In this document: piece by piece, positions 34,711 to 45,720 of the stretch | Layout of the letters: each line of letters begins with the position of its first letter | Numbering within the stretch: position 1 is the stretch's first letter | Source: Diphasiastrum complanatum | Lineage: Eukaryota > Streptophyta > Lycopodiopsida > Lycopodiales > Lycopodiaceae | Direction of reading: 5' to 3' | Length of the DNA: 64,000 nt | Assembly (NCBI GenBank): GCA_029204225.1 | Contig: CM055092.1 | Location: 87,036,537 to 87,100,536 of the forward strand | Translations under genes and position numbers: made by a program | The notes under the pieces: generated by a model | The model's database searches: none | Told to the model about the DNA's origin: nothing | The model's input: only the letters and a program-made list of their open reading frames with translations

Positions 34711-35262
34711 TACAAGCCAAATGTGTGCAATTTTGGTGGTGCACGTCTTTGTAATGAGATCGAATATCTCAGCATCGGTTATTTCTCTACCGATGAAAAG
34801 AGATCCATGTTGCACTACAACATTGTAGGAAACACGAAATTTTGGAAATCATTTTGATTTTCCTTCAGTGACAGAAAATTAAAAAATCCAATGACTGGTT
34901 CTGTGGCTTGTCCATATCAAAAGCCACAACAACTTGTAAATAAATTAATTGAAATGTTTTCTCATCCCACAGACTGAATTTTAGATTTATTTAGTGGTAG
35001 TGGCACTACTAGTGCATGTGCTGTCCAAAAGGAGAGACATGTTGCGGCCGTAGAATTAGATGAGAGTTTATCAAGTATGAGACTAGCTGGTATTCTAGTT
35101 TTGCCTGATGAATTTCAAGAGGTTGGTAAATTAGACCCCTCTGAAGACAATATCGTTCAATTTGTTAAGGAGCCTCAACCACCTGCTAGTGGTGTAGTTG
35201 GTAACGAAGGAGAACTGGCTGAGGTGGTTGAGCAAAGATACAATGTGGTAGAAGAATTGTAA
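34711..35262 (+). pseudogene. DNA N4-cytosine/N6-adenine methyltransferase, C-terminal half
   Basis: Translation from an acceptor-like TTTGTAAG: EIEYLSIGYFSTDEKRS, then PMTGSVACPYQKPQQLVNKL, IEMFSHPTD, ILDLFSGSGTTSACAVQKER, HVAAVELDESLSSM. The KP-x-x-L-x-x-x-L-I segment followed by the DLFSGSGTT motif (SAM-binding motif I, at about 34984-35010) and a xxVELD end is the C-terminal signature of beta-class amino-methyltransferases (N6_N4_Mtase family), where motif I follows the catalytic D/N/S-PP-Y/W motif. That catalytic motif should lie upstream and is not visible. Two in-frame TGA codons (in KSF*FSFSD near 34855 and PTD*ILDLF near 34976) are each one G-to-A change from Trp. An acidic tail ends at TAA 35262. 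Enzymes of this class methylate the exocyclic amino group of A or C in DNA. Confidence 0.6.
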
Positions 35263-35755
35263 TTTAGAACGATACAGCACCTCCAACAGACATAGGGGTT
35301 GGAAGGGTTGCTATTCCAGATCTTGATGATTTGGTTGAGAATTTTTGAGATTGTGTAATTAAAAATATTTATTTATTAAAAAATTTCTTTTATTCGAAAG
35401 ATTACTATATTTTTTGTACAAAATATTTATTTATTAGATGTTTTTAATTTTCTTTTTGGTAGATAATTTTGTTAAATAATATTTGTTATAAATTTAGCAT
35501 ATTTTTTTGGATACTGTATTTGTTTAGTTTACTTGATTGTTAACATACAAATATCAAATTTTAAACAGGTTGTCTCTGTTGTCAAAGTATTTTTGTTGTT
35601 TTTTTAGTAAAAAGAATAATTTTAACAATGTTACAATCACTTACTTAATTTAACAACTATTTTTCATAATAACCAATTCAAATATTTGCTAAATATACAA
35701 TTTTGCAAAATAATGAAATCATTTACAAATTTGGGGTTAAAAAACTACTTGAATT
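35263..35755. other. AT-rich 3' flank of the methylase-like gene
   Basis: Very AT-rich, no open frame. Probably contains the former 3' UTR. Confidence 0.4.
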
Positions 35756-35965
35756 TCAAAAAATTATAAATTCACACAAAAAATTGGGTCTTGTGCCATT
35801 TCTCATTTCATAGGATTTCTTGTTTTTGGTAAAAGGTGTTTGTGAGATCTTGCCTTTGTTGCATGCATCGCAAGGTGTCAGTTTTGCATCTTTGATGCTT
35901 ACTCCTATAAATGTCCCATTTTGACTTGCCTTGTATAGTGCTATTGGGTTCATGTACAAAAACAA
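35756..35965 (-). pseudogene. Ty1/copia GAG-pre-integrase fragment
   Basis: Minus-strand YKASQNGTFIGVSIKDAKLT, then PCDACNKGKISQTPFTKN, the CxxC(x)GK zinc region that precedes copia integrase. Isolated, 70 codons. Confidence 0.55.
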
Positions 35966-36434
35966 GTTGTGCGAGAGATCACTTCCTGCGAGAGTTGAAC
36001 CCCCGCAGACAGTCTGAACTCTCGCAGAACCTTCGCATGGCAGTCAAATCACCTTTTGAACTCTCGCAGACTTCCCTAAGATCTTAGAATTTTGTGAAGA
36101 AGGTCGCTGCCAAAATGTGGGTGGAACTGAGCAAGGGAAAGTGGATTTCACCTAATACGCACGCTAAATTCCGCTATATAAGGGCTGAATTCGAGTCATT
36201 TGTCACCTTTGCTAGCGAAGCTCTACCGAAATTTACACTGAAATTACCAAGTTCTCTGTTTGCGATCAAACTTCCTACCAGCTATCATCTGCTCATATTG
36301 AACACTGATCTGTACTCTGAACTACAATTCTTGTCATTCAACACTCGTTATCCACAGTTTTCTGTCGTTTCCACACCTTTTTATCTTTTCCACCATTTTT
36401 TCTACTTTTTCGTCCTTTAATCATCACCGCTAAT
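35966..36434 (+). promoter_or_regulatory. promoter-like region with TATA box upstream of the long ORF
   Basis: Contains TATATAAG at 36175-36182 and a pyrimidine-rich leader running to an ATG at 36435 (253 bp after the TATA box, context TAATATGGCC). Upstream, 35966-36075 holds repeated GCGAGAG/CTCTCGCAG motifs (at least four, on both strands). It could be a cellular promoter or the promoter part of an LTR. No second copy is in the window to decide. Confidence 0.45.
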
Positions 36435-39229
36435 ATGGCCTCCTCATCCTCTGAAGACTCTGCCGCCAAACAGGTGATTCAGTGTGAAATCCACGAGGCC
36501 ACGCAGATTTGGCCTTTACCCTCTAACGCTCTAATCCAACCATGGCTACAGACAGTCGGCCCACTTCTTGAGGCAATGGAATTTTTCTCGGCGCTTTTTC
36601 AATTTGATATTAACATGGGCCTCGCCCTTCATGCTTACGCCACCTGGGAAGACACGTTTCTACTTCCTCTACCAAGGTACCACGTACAAGGTCAAGATTA
36701 ACGCCAACTCGATGGTCACCATTGGCATTATGTCCGGTGACCGTCAGCCCATCTCCCATAGCCATGCCAAAACTCTGATCAAACCTTTCGTCACCCAAAC
36801 TACACCAAAAAACCTAATCCACACTAACAATGGTTACTTGATAGATGCTATCACGGAACCCGTCATTCAGACGATTGCGCATCTGTTGAGTAACTTTTTG
36901 GTTATTTCAACAGTTTGCAAGGACAGAATCCAGTCCAAGCTGCTGAATCAGATAGTGACATTCTTTCTGGAATTCCCTGGCCCTTCAGTTGTGCCATACT
37001 ACTGGCATAGCTTCCTCATTCGTGAACTAACCATCTCCATTAAACCCAACAACTGTGACCGTATCGCAGTAGGTCCCCTGTTGTGTAACTTTGTCTGCGC
37101 ACTTCTGGAGACGAAAGTGTGCGGTTTCCACCGCTCATCCCTTTTGTCTTCTACCATGCCGCACACTAACCTCTAGCCGCCATCTCAAGCATCCACCTCC
37201 TCCCAACCTGCAGTTACTGATACAATGGCCAGCAAATGAATGCGTGAGACGCACCACCACCACCACACTAACGACTCCATTAACCATCGCCACTTCTTCT
37301 TCCGTGCAACCATCCCCTTCCATCTCTATTGTCACTACCCCTCTTCATGTTCCATCCACAACTGTTTCTGTGTCCATTCTCGTTTCCTCCGGTGATACCA
37401 CTTCCATTTCAGTTCCATTATCCACTACTTTTTCCATCACCATCGAAGCCTCCATCACTTCTGCCGCCACTGTTGCTTCCATCCCATTTAGTCTGTCTGA
37501 TTCCCAGTTGTCTCCCGACACTCTGACGTGGATGCAAGTCATCAATTTTTCACCCCCACGCCAGACCCTTTCTGCTCCATCCTCGCCTTCCTCCATACTC
37601 CACACCACCCTTCAGTTCTCCTCTGTTCCTCCCATTCTCTCATTCGGAAAAACCGTCCTCACCCCCCTTTCCACAATTGTTTCTCAAACCCCACCTGCTT
37701 CGCCATCAAAGGTTGCCGAGGGCAACCAACCGTTGCCGAATGACGCATTTGTCCAAATAGTTTTCATACCATCACCAGATCGGACTGATCCTACCGCCCC
37801 AGATGGCATCAGCTCCAACAAGAACCTGATTGAAGATGATGACGACGGAACTCCACAAGTCATCGGGGCCTATACAATACAAGCCCCTAGCAATGCCAGT
37901 GTACCGGTTGCTCCCACCGACCTAATGACGGCGTACCAGATTCTGGACAAATACATCCTGGAGGCGGTAGTGGCCAAAGCTATCTTGGAAAGCAGGGTAT
38001 TACACTTGGCCACAAGCAACACACAGCTACGAGCGGCACTCACGAAGCTGCAGCATGAGCTAATTTTAGCTCAGCAACATGAACAAGAAGGGCACCGGGA
38101 GATTGCCAAACTGCAGCAGAAGGAGGAGGGCCTCAATCTGTACATCCAAAGACTCTCCAAAGCGCTGACAGAGGCCTCCACAAAGGTGCAGGAGCTTCAA
38201 TCTAAAGTGTCCCAATGGCTTGCTCCCATCCAGGCGCAACTAAACATTTTGGAAGCAGAGAATACGCGCTTGGGGGCGGAGGTCAACGTCCTACAAAATG
38301 AAAAACTCGCCTGGTTAGCTCAACCTGCACCAGACTCAAGGCCGCTATTTGAATCAAAAATGAATCTCTTTTGGCGTCAGGTGCAGGTCTATAGCCAAAT
38401 CTTAAACAGCTACCAGGCAGAGTTCAATAAATATCGGACAAGTGCAACTCACGAGCTCGTCCAGGCCAAACAAGCCCTCAAGGCCCAGCCCACCCCCGTG
38501 GTGATTCCACCGCCACATGTTTTTGATGCTGCATAGGCCAGTACAAGCCAGGACCAAAGCCAACAAGCAGCAGGGGGATTTAGTCAAGACCAAGGGTCCG
38601 AAAGCCAAGACCAAGTACCAACAGATACGGGTGCTGAGACATGAGACCAGGGCCAAGGCACAGGTACCAGCCAAATCCAAGAGGAAGGACAAGCCACATC
38701 GTCCAGAGGTTCGCACACTATATCTGCCGGCCGGGCCTTCCGAAGACCATTTTCCGTGGAGGAGAAAATAAATGAATTCCTATCAAAGTATCCCCACGAG
38801 TCATCACGAGGCGGCTGGCAGATATCGTTTTCATCTCAAACAATAAAGAGCAAGGAGCTGCAAGCATAACTCGCCTTCCAACCACAACCAGAGTGGCATC
38901 AGCAATTGTTCAAAAGAGACCCTGTGGCCATCAGGACCTACGTGACAAGTTCGCAACAATTACGGGTGAACGCGCACTTCGTGCCATGTACACGACGATC
39001 CAAATGGGCACAATGCGGCATCCCACTAGACAAGATCACACTTCAAAACTTCAATTGGCCGATCATTTCATCAGAGTACGGCTGGACTATGGATGTAGAT
39101 GCCAAAAGTGCTCTCACCACATTCGCGAATCACTATATCAACTGCCCTGATCAAACAGTCCGCGCTGCAGCCACTTACGCCCGAGACTTAGAACATTTAA
39201 TGGGCATTGAAACCTGTGAAGGTTATTAA
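36435..39229 (+). pseudogene. unrecognised long ORF (~930 codons), copy 2 of the 3' ORF family
   Basis: I do not recognise this family. Three frames join into one decayed protein. 36435-36655: MASSSSEDSAAKQVIQCEIH... to ATWEDT. 36655-37250: FYFLYQGTTYKVKINANSMV, ITEPVIQTIAHLLSNFLVIS, a region matching copy 1 at 4699-5434. 37250-39229: a Ser/Thr/Pro-rich segment of ~170 residues, an acidic patch (EDDDDGTPQ), a long coiled coil (about 37920-38320, Leu/Ala/Gln/Glu heptads such as LRAALTKLQHELILAQQHEQ), a Gln-rich linker and a C-terminal domain (SKWAQCGIPLDKITLQNFNW, MDVDAKSALTTFANHYINCP, ATYARDLEHLMGIETCEGY). In the last frame the stops are TAG 38534, TGA near 38640 and TAA near 38868. The frame shift at ~37250 lies in a CAC-repeat. 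A G-rich tract (GTTTGGGGTCA, 39251-39261) follows the stop, like a PPT. Likely a structural, coiled-coil protein of a retroelement. Confidence 0.55.
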
Positions 39230-41378
39230 AATATTATCTTCCTATCTCGAGTTTGGGGTCATGTCCATGGTGATTTCCACTAAAATTCATGTTGTACATA
39301 AAAGGAGTGTGAATTGAGCACATATCCTTCTAGTGTAGTTCGAATTTGAGTTAGACAGGTTCAATTATGATGACATGCAGATGTTTAGATAGCATGCAAA
39401 GTCATACTGTATGCATGCAAGCCACATGCAATCAGTGCATGCAACATGCAAAGTAGTTTCTGTGATCTACACATGTCTAGGCAGTTTTATGAGTTGACAT
39501 GCAGTACATGCAACATACATGCATGCAGTTACACATGTGGATCTTTGGTAGGTGAATTAGTTCAGTTAAGTGGACTTTCCATGCAACTCCACTGTAGGAA
39601 TTCGAGTCTCTCTAATGTAGGAAAAGCTGGGCATGTTTTGCCACATTGTGAATATTGAGATTTTGGTGTTTTGGACTCATTCTCTCTCTACCCGAGTTTT
39701 CTATGCTTGAGAGAAAAAAACGTCATTAACCTTTCTGTGACATCATCCAAGGTCAACGGGTAAAAAATTACGTTCCAAGAAATCACAAGAAAACTGATTA
39801 ATTAAAGTTTAAGAAATTCACCAATATATCTTTTACAAAGAAATAGCTTATCAGGTTTTCGGTTTTGTAAATTTGAGATATCCAAAAAGGGGTCATGACC
39901 AATATCTCAAATTTTCGACAAAACACCTGTTTTATGACCGATAGTATTTGGCATCACTAAGACTTACGGCCTTACTTCGATCAACTGATCCAATTAGTTT
40001 CAAATTTTTATTTTGGAATCGCTTGCGTCCCATACCACAGGTTCTTCCTCCATGAAGGCCCTCCACTTTTTGATCAGAGTGTCAGAAAAAAACAGATTAC
40101 AAGTATATGAAGTTTCGACAATTATCAATAAATTCCAACTTCATAAACAATTTCCAATTCATACATTCTTTCGTCCCTTTTCACAATCTTTGCGGTCAAT
40201 GAAAGGATAATAGTCCTAATATGCTTTGAGTGACAGATTTAGAATTGGAGAAGAATGAACCGGCTTTTTCTTGTTCTTAACAACAAACAGTGTTGGTACG
40301 CCCCCAACTTCAAGCACATCAAGAAACAACTTTTTTGTTCCATTTTAGTTTTTCCATCCTTGGCTTATGGGCCGTTTTTGGTCGTGTCTGTTTCCAAAAA
40401 AATGACACCTTGGTCCAAAAAAATCCAAGAATTACTGTTCTCGGTTGCCCATTGTAGTTAATAAAGCGAATATACATTTCATCAATTGTGATCCAAAAAT
40501 CCAGCTTAATCACAATTCTATGGGTTGCATCCCCTACCACTGGGAGGCCTTACCCAAAGCGAAAACAAGAACCGACAAATTTCGCTTTCGTATATTGGGA
40601 CGTTGCGCAAGCTAAAGTAGCTCGACCAACGATTTATTCAGTTAACAACAACTTTCGGGCTTTACTCACCAGAAAAATTTCCGTTTTTAAGCCCAAGTTG
40701 TATATCATAATGGCTAATTATCGATTAGATTGATTTTGCATTGGGTTTTTTCTATTTATTGCATAGATGAAATTTCAAGACACCATGGTCCAAAATTATA
40801 ACCATGTGTTTAATATTTTAGGGGGTCATCATTGTCAAGTGATGCCGGATGAATTTTCATTAGCCTCCCCTTACTAGAATTTCACTCCATCTATCTGCAT
40901 ATGAAAATCGAAAAAAATTGAAAAATTTACGTTCGGTTGAACTCATTACGAGTATAAATTTCCTAATAGAGCAATGTCCAAAAAAAAACGTAGTTTTATC
41001 GGACCATAACGTGCTTATAGGATTATACCAATGAGTATTTGCAAAATGGATCTGTGCAACAAATTTGCGAGAAAAAACATAGTGTGCATCAAAATCTAAT
41101 TCACACCAAATTTTTAAGCCATTATGATTTGCGAGTACCTTAACTGCATTCACAAAAACATAGTCTAAGAAAAGCCCATGGAATTTCTAAAAAAACAAAA
41201 AACAAAAAACCTCACCAGGCCCACCCCTCCTCCCTACCTACTATGCCACCAACTCACAGTTTCAAAAATAACTTAAAGAAAGTTCACTAGAGCCCCCCCA
41301 CCCCCCTTCTTTTCCCTCCACATCAGCCTCCTGCTGCTCGCGAGCAGAAAGAGGAGAGGCCCGAGCAGCCTGAACAGC

Positions 41379-41380
<2 letters not shown>
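39230..41380. other. no gene seen; possible LTR downstream of the long ORF
   Basis: If the G-rich tract at 39251-39261 is a PPT, an LTR would start TGTCCATGG at 39262. Its end and partner are not found. 39360-39540 is rich in 'catgca' motifs. Short open frames at 40013-41153 on both strands have no motif. Confidence 0.3.
39870..39913. repeat. 12-bp perfect inverted repeat
   Basis: AATTTGAGATAT and ATATCTCAAATT separated by 20 bases. Confidence 0.7.

Positions 41381-41468
<88 letters not shown>
41381..41468. repeat. (GA)44 microsatellite
   Basis: 88 bp of uninterrupted GA. The Leu/Ser frames across it are artefacts. Confidence 0.95.
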
Positions 41469-41472
<4 letters not shown>

Positions 41473-42290
41473 CCGAAAGCAGGGAGAAGTCGCTTTTCTC
41501 TTTTCACACAACTATTGCAGGTTTGGAATGGAGGGGCGCACTAGCTGAGCGCGGATTTTGAGCCTAAATCTGTAGTTTTTCTCCAGAACCACAGTTTAAT
41601 TAGTTTTTTCTTGATGCTTAAAGCCTTTCTTGCATTCCTTTTGCTGTTTTTGCAGATTCAAGAAGCATTTTTGGCCGTTTTACAGTGCTTTGCTTTGCCA
41701 CAAGCCTAAGCATCCTCTTTTGTGAAAAAATTAGAGCTTAAGACTTGTACTAGCTTTCGTTTGAAGCTATTTACCCTTCTTACTGCAATTCTTACAAATA
41801 ATAGGCGCAAACAGTATGCATTTTCAGTTGCAATACTTTCACCAAAGCAAAAGCATGTTTCTTTTACAGATTACAGATTTCTTTATGGCTCAAAAATAGG
41901 ATAGATGCTGTCCAAATTTTTTCAAAAACTAAGATTTGCAGATTGTCTTTCCTTAACCACAGGATAGGCGTTCCTGTAACCCATACCATTCAAAGAATGG
42001 CCTTATCGGCTTGCACTAACTTGCAAAACACTGTTAGTTTGTTGGAAAATACAGCATGAACCAGTAACTCCAAAAGAAACCACCCTGAAAACCCTGTAAA
42101 AAGCCACCAACACTCACAACCAATGATTAGTCTTTTTTGTGCTTCTTTTCCTGCTTTATCTCTGATTTAAGCCAAAACTGGCTCAATAAAAAGCAAAAGA
42201 CAGCCAACAAAACCACTTAAATCACTGTTAAATGAACAAAAAGCCATAAAAACCAGCGTTTCCTCTAATTGATCTTATTAAGAAGGAACA
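41469..42290. other. no gene seen
   Basis: Possibly leader or LTR sequence of the following gypsy element. No PBS of Met, Asp, Arg or Lys type recognised. Confidence 0.3.
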
Positions 42291-42291
42291 T

Positions 42292-42708
42292 AAGGTGGGT
42301 TTTAGAAAAAGAGTTGCAAGAGAAATCAAGAATATTATTGATAGGGTAAATCACATGAATATTGATTTTGGATCATCATTGACCTTACATGATGCTGTTG
42401 TTGATGATGACCCCCTGCATGATATAATTAGTTCATCAATGCCTTGTGATTCACTCCATGTCTCCAAATCTCCAAAATATTCTTACCACCCAACCACACC
42501 TATCCTAGACGTTGCACATGAGTCCTCCACAATACTCCACGTGGATTCCACAAACTTGACCACTCCTTTAAAAAAGAGAACACATCTTGGACGTATTATA
42601 ACTAGTTTGAAAGATAATTGCAAATTACTACGCATTGTTGATGTGTCAAAAGACATTCCTCTTCCACCTAGCTTGCAACCATTAGTAAAAAGTTTTGTTT
42701 CTCATTAG
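42292..42708 (+). CDS. unrecognised 137-codon ORF upstream of gypsy RT
   Basis: Continuous frame (FRKRVAREIKNIIDRVNHMN, DDDPLHDIISSSMPCDSLHV, LKDNCKLLRIVDVSKDIPLP) ending at TAG. It lies ahead of the gypsy RT on the same strand, in the place expected for the protease-RT linker, but no protease motif is visible. It may be the spacer of the polyprotein, now isolated by stops. Confidence 0.4.
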   Translation, partial: KVGFRKRVAREIKNIIDRVNHMNIDFGSSLTLHDAVVDDDPLHDIISSSMPCDSLHVSKSPKYSYHPTTPILDVAHESSTILHVDSTNLTTPLKKRTHLGRIITSLKDNCKLLRIVDVSKDIPLPPSLQPLVKSFVSH

Positions 42709-43082
42709 AAGTAGATATTCGTGTTGGCCACTCCAATCACCATTACCATTAAATGGAATACCATTTACGTATTGGGGTCAAATGTACATGATCATGCCTA
42801 GTGAACACTTTCATGAGGTTGATTTGGGCCTTTTTGCATTGAGTAGTATTGAGGTCCCTTTAAATAGTGTTGCGACATTGATGCTCATTGTCTGATTGAC
42901 ATAATTTGGGATTATGGCTGAACAAGGAGGACTATTGAACCCACTGCCAATTATTGTTAGAAGGTCTCCTCGCCAATTATAGTCATATTGTCATATATCA
43001 AAATACAATGGGTTATCTGATTCCATTAGAAGTATCAAGATTGCTTTGTTTGGACTTATAAAGATTTCAAAGGGATTCTGAC

Positions 43083-44400
43083 ATCAATTATTGAGCATAC
43101 CATACCCTTAATGCCTGATGCAGTTTCAAAGGTCACAAGATTCTATCGTTGTAAACCTAATGTTACGGATTTGATAAAGAAAGAGTTACAGAGATTGCTT
43201 GAAGCCGATTTCATTTATGAGATCGAGCACACTGAATGGGTTTCACTAATTGTCATTATTTCTAAGAAGAATGAAAAATTGAGATTTTGTGTGAATCTCA
43301 AGGTCTTGAACAAAGTGATGCGAAAGGATCACTTTCCGTTACCTTTTACTGAAAGCATTTTGGATCGCCTTGCTAGAGCAGAAGCTTACAGTTTTTTAGA
43401 TGGATTCAGTGGTTACAACCAGGTCAAGATTGCACCTGCAGATCACCACAAAACAGCTTTTGCAACAGAGTGGAGAACTTATGCTTATAAAGTAATGTTG
43501 TTTGGACTCTATAATGCACCAAGGTCATTTCAAAGAGTAATGCAGTTTTCTTTTAAAGATTATCTACAGAAATTTCTTGAAATATACTTGGATGACTTCG
43601 GAGTCCATAGCATGGATACAGACCATCTGGATCGATTGGAAAAAAAATTTGAACATTGTCATAAGTACCAAATTTTCTTAAATCCAGAGAAGTGTCAGAT
43701 TTGGATTTCTCACGGAGTTGTTTTGGGACATGTGGTATCAAGACATGGCATAGCTACAGATTATTCCAAAATCAAAGTTATTGTGGAATTACCACCGCCA
43801 GCAACAATTTGTGGAGTTTATGTGTTTATGGGTCATGCGAATTATTATCGAATTTTCATTATATTTTGACTATTGTTCCTATTTGGACAGTTGAGGCGTT
43901 AGAAGCCTTTGAAAAATTAAAAAAAACTTTAGCTTCGGCACCGATACTACATTCTCCAGATTGGACAATTGAATTTCATGTTCACACTGATGCCTCAAAA
44001 TATGCAATTGAATCAGTTTTGACGCAGCCAAGTGAATACAAGAAGGACTATCTAATACGATTTGCAAGCAGACAGCTTACAGATCTAGAGAAGAACTATT
44101 CAACAACATAACGTGAAGCGTTAGCCATGATTTTTTCTGTACGAGAAATTTTGACATTACCTCCTGGAAACGCACTTTGAATTTTATACAGATCATCGAC
44201 CGTTGCTTTATTTGGTAAACAAGACGTGCAATATAGGGTGTATTGCAAGATGGTTACTTTTACTGACCGAGTTTGATTTTTGAGTTGTGATTCGTAAGGG
44301 AAAACAACATTATCTCATTGACCATGTTTCACGAATTGAATCTGCACCAGTTAATACTGAAGTGGATGATGAACATGCTACGTTATTATATGTAGAAGCA
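43083..44400 (+). pseudogene. Ty3/gypsy reverse transcriptase and RNase H
   Basis: RT frame of 252 codons from HTIPLMPDAVSKVTRFYR: KKELQRLLEADFIYEIEHTE, SKKNEKLRFCVNLKVLNKVM, FSGYNQVKIAPADHHKTAFA, the active site YLDD (43585-43596, in place of the usual YVDD/YIDD), NPEKCQIWISHGVVLGHVVS. A frameshift near 43865 leads to RNase H: ALEAFEKLKKTLASAPILHS, FHVHTDASKYAIESVLTQPS, FASRQLTDLEKNYSTT, stop, REALAMIFSVREI, then HYLIDHVSRIES and TLLYVEA, where a solo LTR interrupts it. RT and RNase H copy the element RNA into DNA. Same family as the fragment at 5455-6130. Confidence 0.9.
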
Positions 44401-44405
44401 GTACC

Positions 44406-45055
44406 GGTGAAAGATTGCAGATCATTATGATCCAATCTACTTGAATGATCTTTGGTTAGAAAGAGAAATACGCTACCAATCTCACCAATGTAAAAAAATC
44501 AGCATCTACACACAAAATGAGATGCAAACACTAATAGAACTTGATCAAACTTGAATGAAATGAAAAACTATTGTTGCTTTCCATACAAAACCAGCAAGCT
44601 ACTGTATTTCACACGTGTGGATCCAAAAATAACAAATATAGATGATTCTACACATAGAATTGCAAGCAATCACCAAGATAGTGCACCAATGGATAGTAGA
44701 ATCCAAGAGAACCATGTATAAGCATGAAATGAGATAGAGAAGAGAGAAAATCACTCTCTCCACAAGTTACATCCTTTTATAACAGGTCCAAACCCTATTT
44801 GGCCACTTGGATTTCTCACCAAAATGCTAACCCTACTAATTTTGGGTCTAGATTCAATGTACCCAACTATTCAAATTTGAATCTACTCAAACTCACATTC
44901 TAACTTTTCCACACTTTCAAAAAGTGTTTATTCAAATGAAATTTAGACTAATGAACTTTGAAAAGTCAATCTCTAATTCTAAAACAAGTTTTGGCCTCAA
45001 TATGTCAAATATGAAAATATAGCAAAATGTGATGAAACTAGTTGAATCTTTCACA
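44406..45055 (-). mobile_element. solo copia LTR inserted in the gypsy RNase H-integrase linker
   Basis: 650 bp, plus strand (G)GTGAAAGATT...AATCTTTCACA, homologous to the LTRs at 18513-19164 and 21368-22126. It is flanked by the perfect 5-bp duplication GTACC (44401-44405 and 45056-45060). The first base of the expected TG end is mutated to G. No internal region remains, as expected after LTR-LTR recombination. Removal restores the gypsy reading YVEAVPEWVADIVEYLML. Confidence 0.95.
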
Positions 45056-45249
45056 GTACCTGAGTGGGTAGCGGATATTGTTGAGTACCTGATGCTAGGG
45101 AAACCTCATGACTCCTTGGCAGAAGTATAGAAGAGACAATTAATTCATAAGACACAACCTTATTAATTGATTGCTGGACAATTGTATCATCGCGAAATGG
45201 ATAATATTCTTCGTAGATGTGTTTTACCGCATGAAATGCCTGATTTGAA
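45056..45249 (+). pseudogene. gypsy integrase H2C2 zinc-binding start (continuation)
   Basis: PEWVADIVEYLMLGKPHDSL, then LIAGQLYHREMDNILRRCVL, PHEMPDL. It continues the element split by the solo LTR and ends abruptly at about 45248, where RNase H of another gypsy family begins in the same open frame. Confidence 0.85.
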
Positions 45250-45720
45250 GGAATTAAAAGTAGCTTTGTCTAACGCTCCAATATTGAAAGCACCTATGTA
45301 TGACAGGGAGTTCTTTGTTTTTACAAGCACCACGGACACGTGCATAAACTGTTGTCTGGCCCAGATTTGGGACAAAAAATATCACCCTATTATTTTTACA
45401 GGGAGAAAACTAAACAAAGTCGAACTTAATTATAGTAAATCTAAGAAAATTTGTTTGGGAATAGCTTACACTGCCGCCAAACTAAGGCATTACCTATTGC
45501 ATCGGAAAGTGACTTTCTTTACCAAGAGTACTGCAGTCACCTTGATGATGAATAAACTAGAACCTCCTAAGCGCTTAATGAAGTGGATAATCTCCCTTCA
45601 GTAGTTTGACTACACCCTCCAAAGCAAGCCGCCTAAACTGCAGGGGTTAAACGATTGTATTTACGAGCTGGGAGGGGTTACTGAAACAGACAATGAATAG
45701 GAGACTGATCACTTAAGAGA
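45250..45720 (+). pseudogene. Tat-like gypsy: first RNase H domain
   Basis: LKVALSNAPILKAPMYDREF, FVFTSTTDTCINCCLAQIWD, YHPIIFTGRKLNKVELNYSK, LRHYLLHRKVTFFTKSTAVT, KRLMKWIISLQ, then (after a stop) FDYTLQSKPPKLQGLNDCIY. This is the pol-type RNase H found after gypsy RT. The RT itself is absent because this piece starts at the chimeric junction. Confidence 0.8.

Noticed and set aside
34975-35110. Recent bacterial contamination as the source of the methylase motif
   Set aside because: The segment is interrupted by GT-AG introns, AT-rich like its surroundings, and carries in-frame stops, so it is part of the plant DNA.
37345-37608. Minus-strand frame with Glu/Val-rich protein
   Set aside because: Antisense of the Ser/Thr/Pro-rich part of the long plus-strand ORF.
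41262-41511. Ser/Leu repeat frames on the minus strand
   Set aside because: Translation of the (GA)n array.
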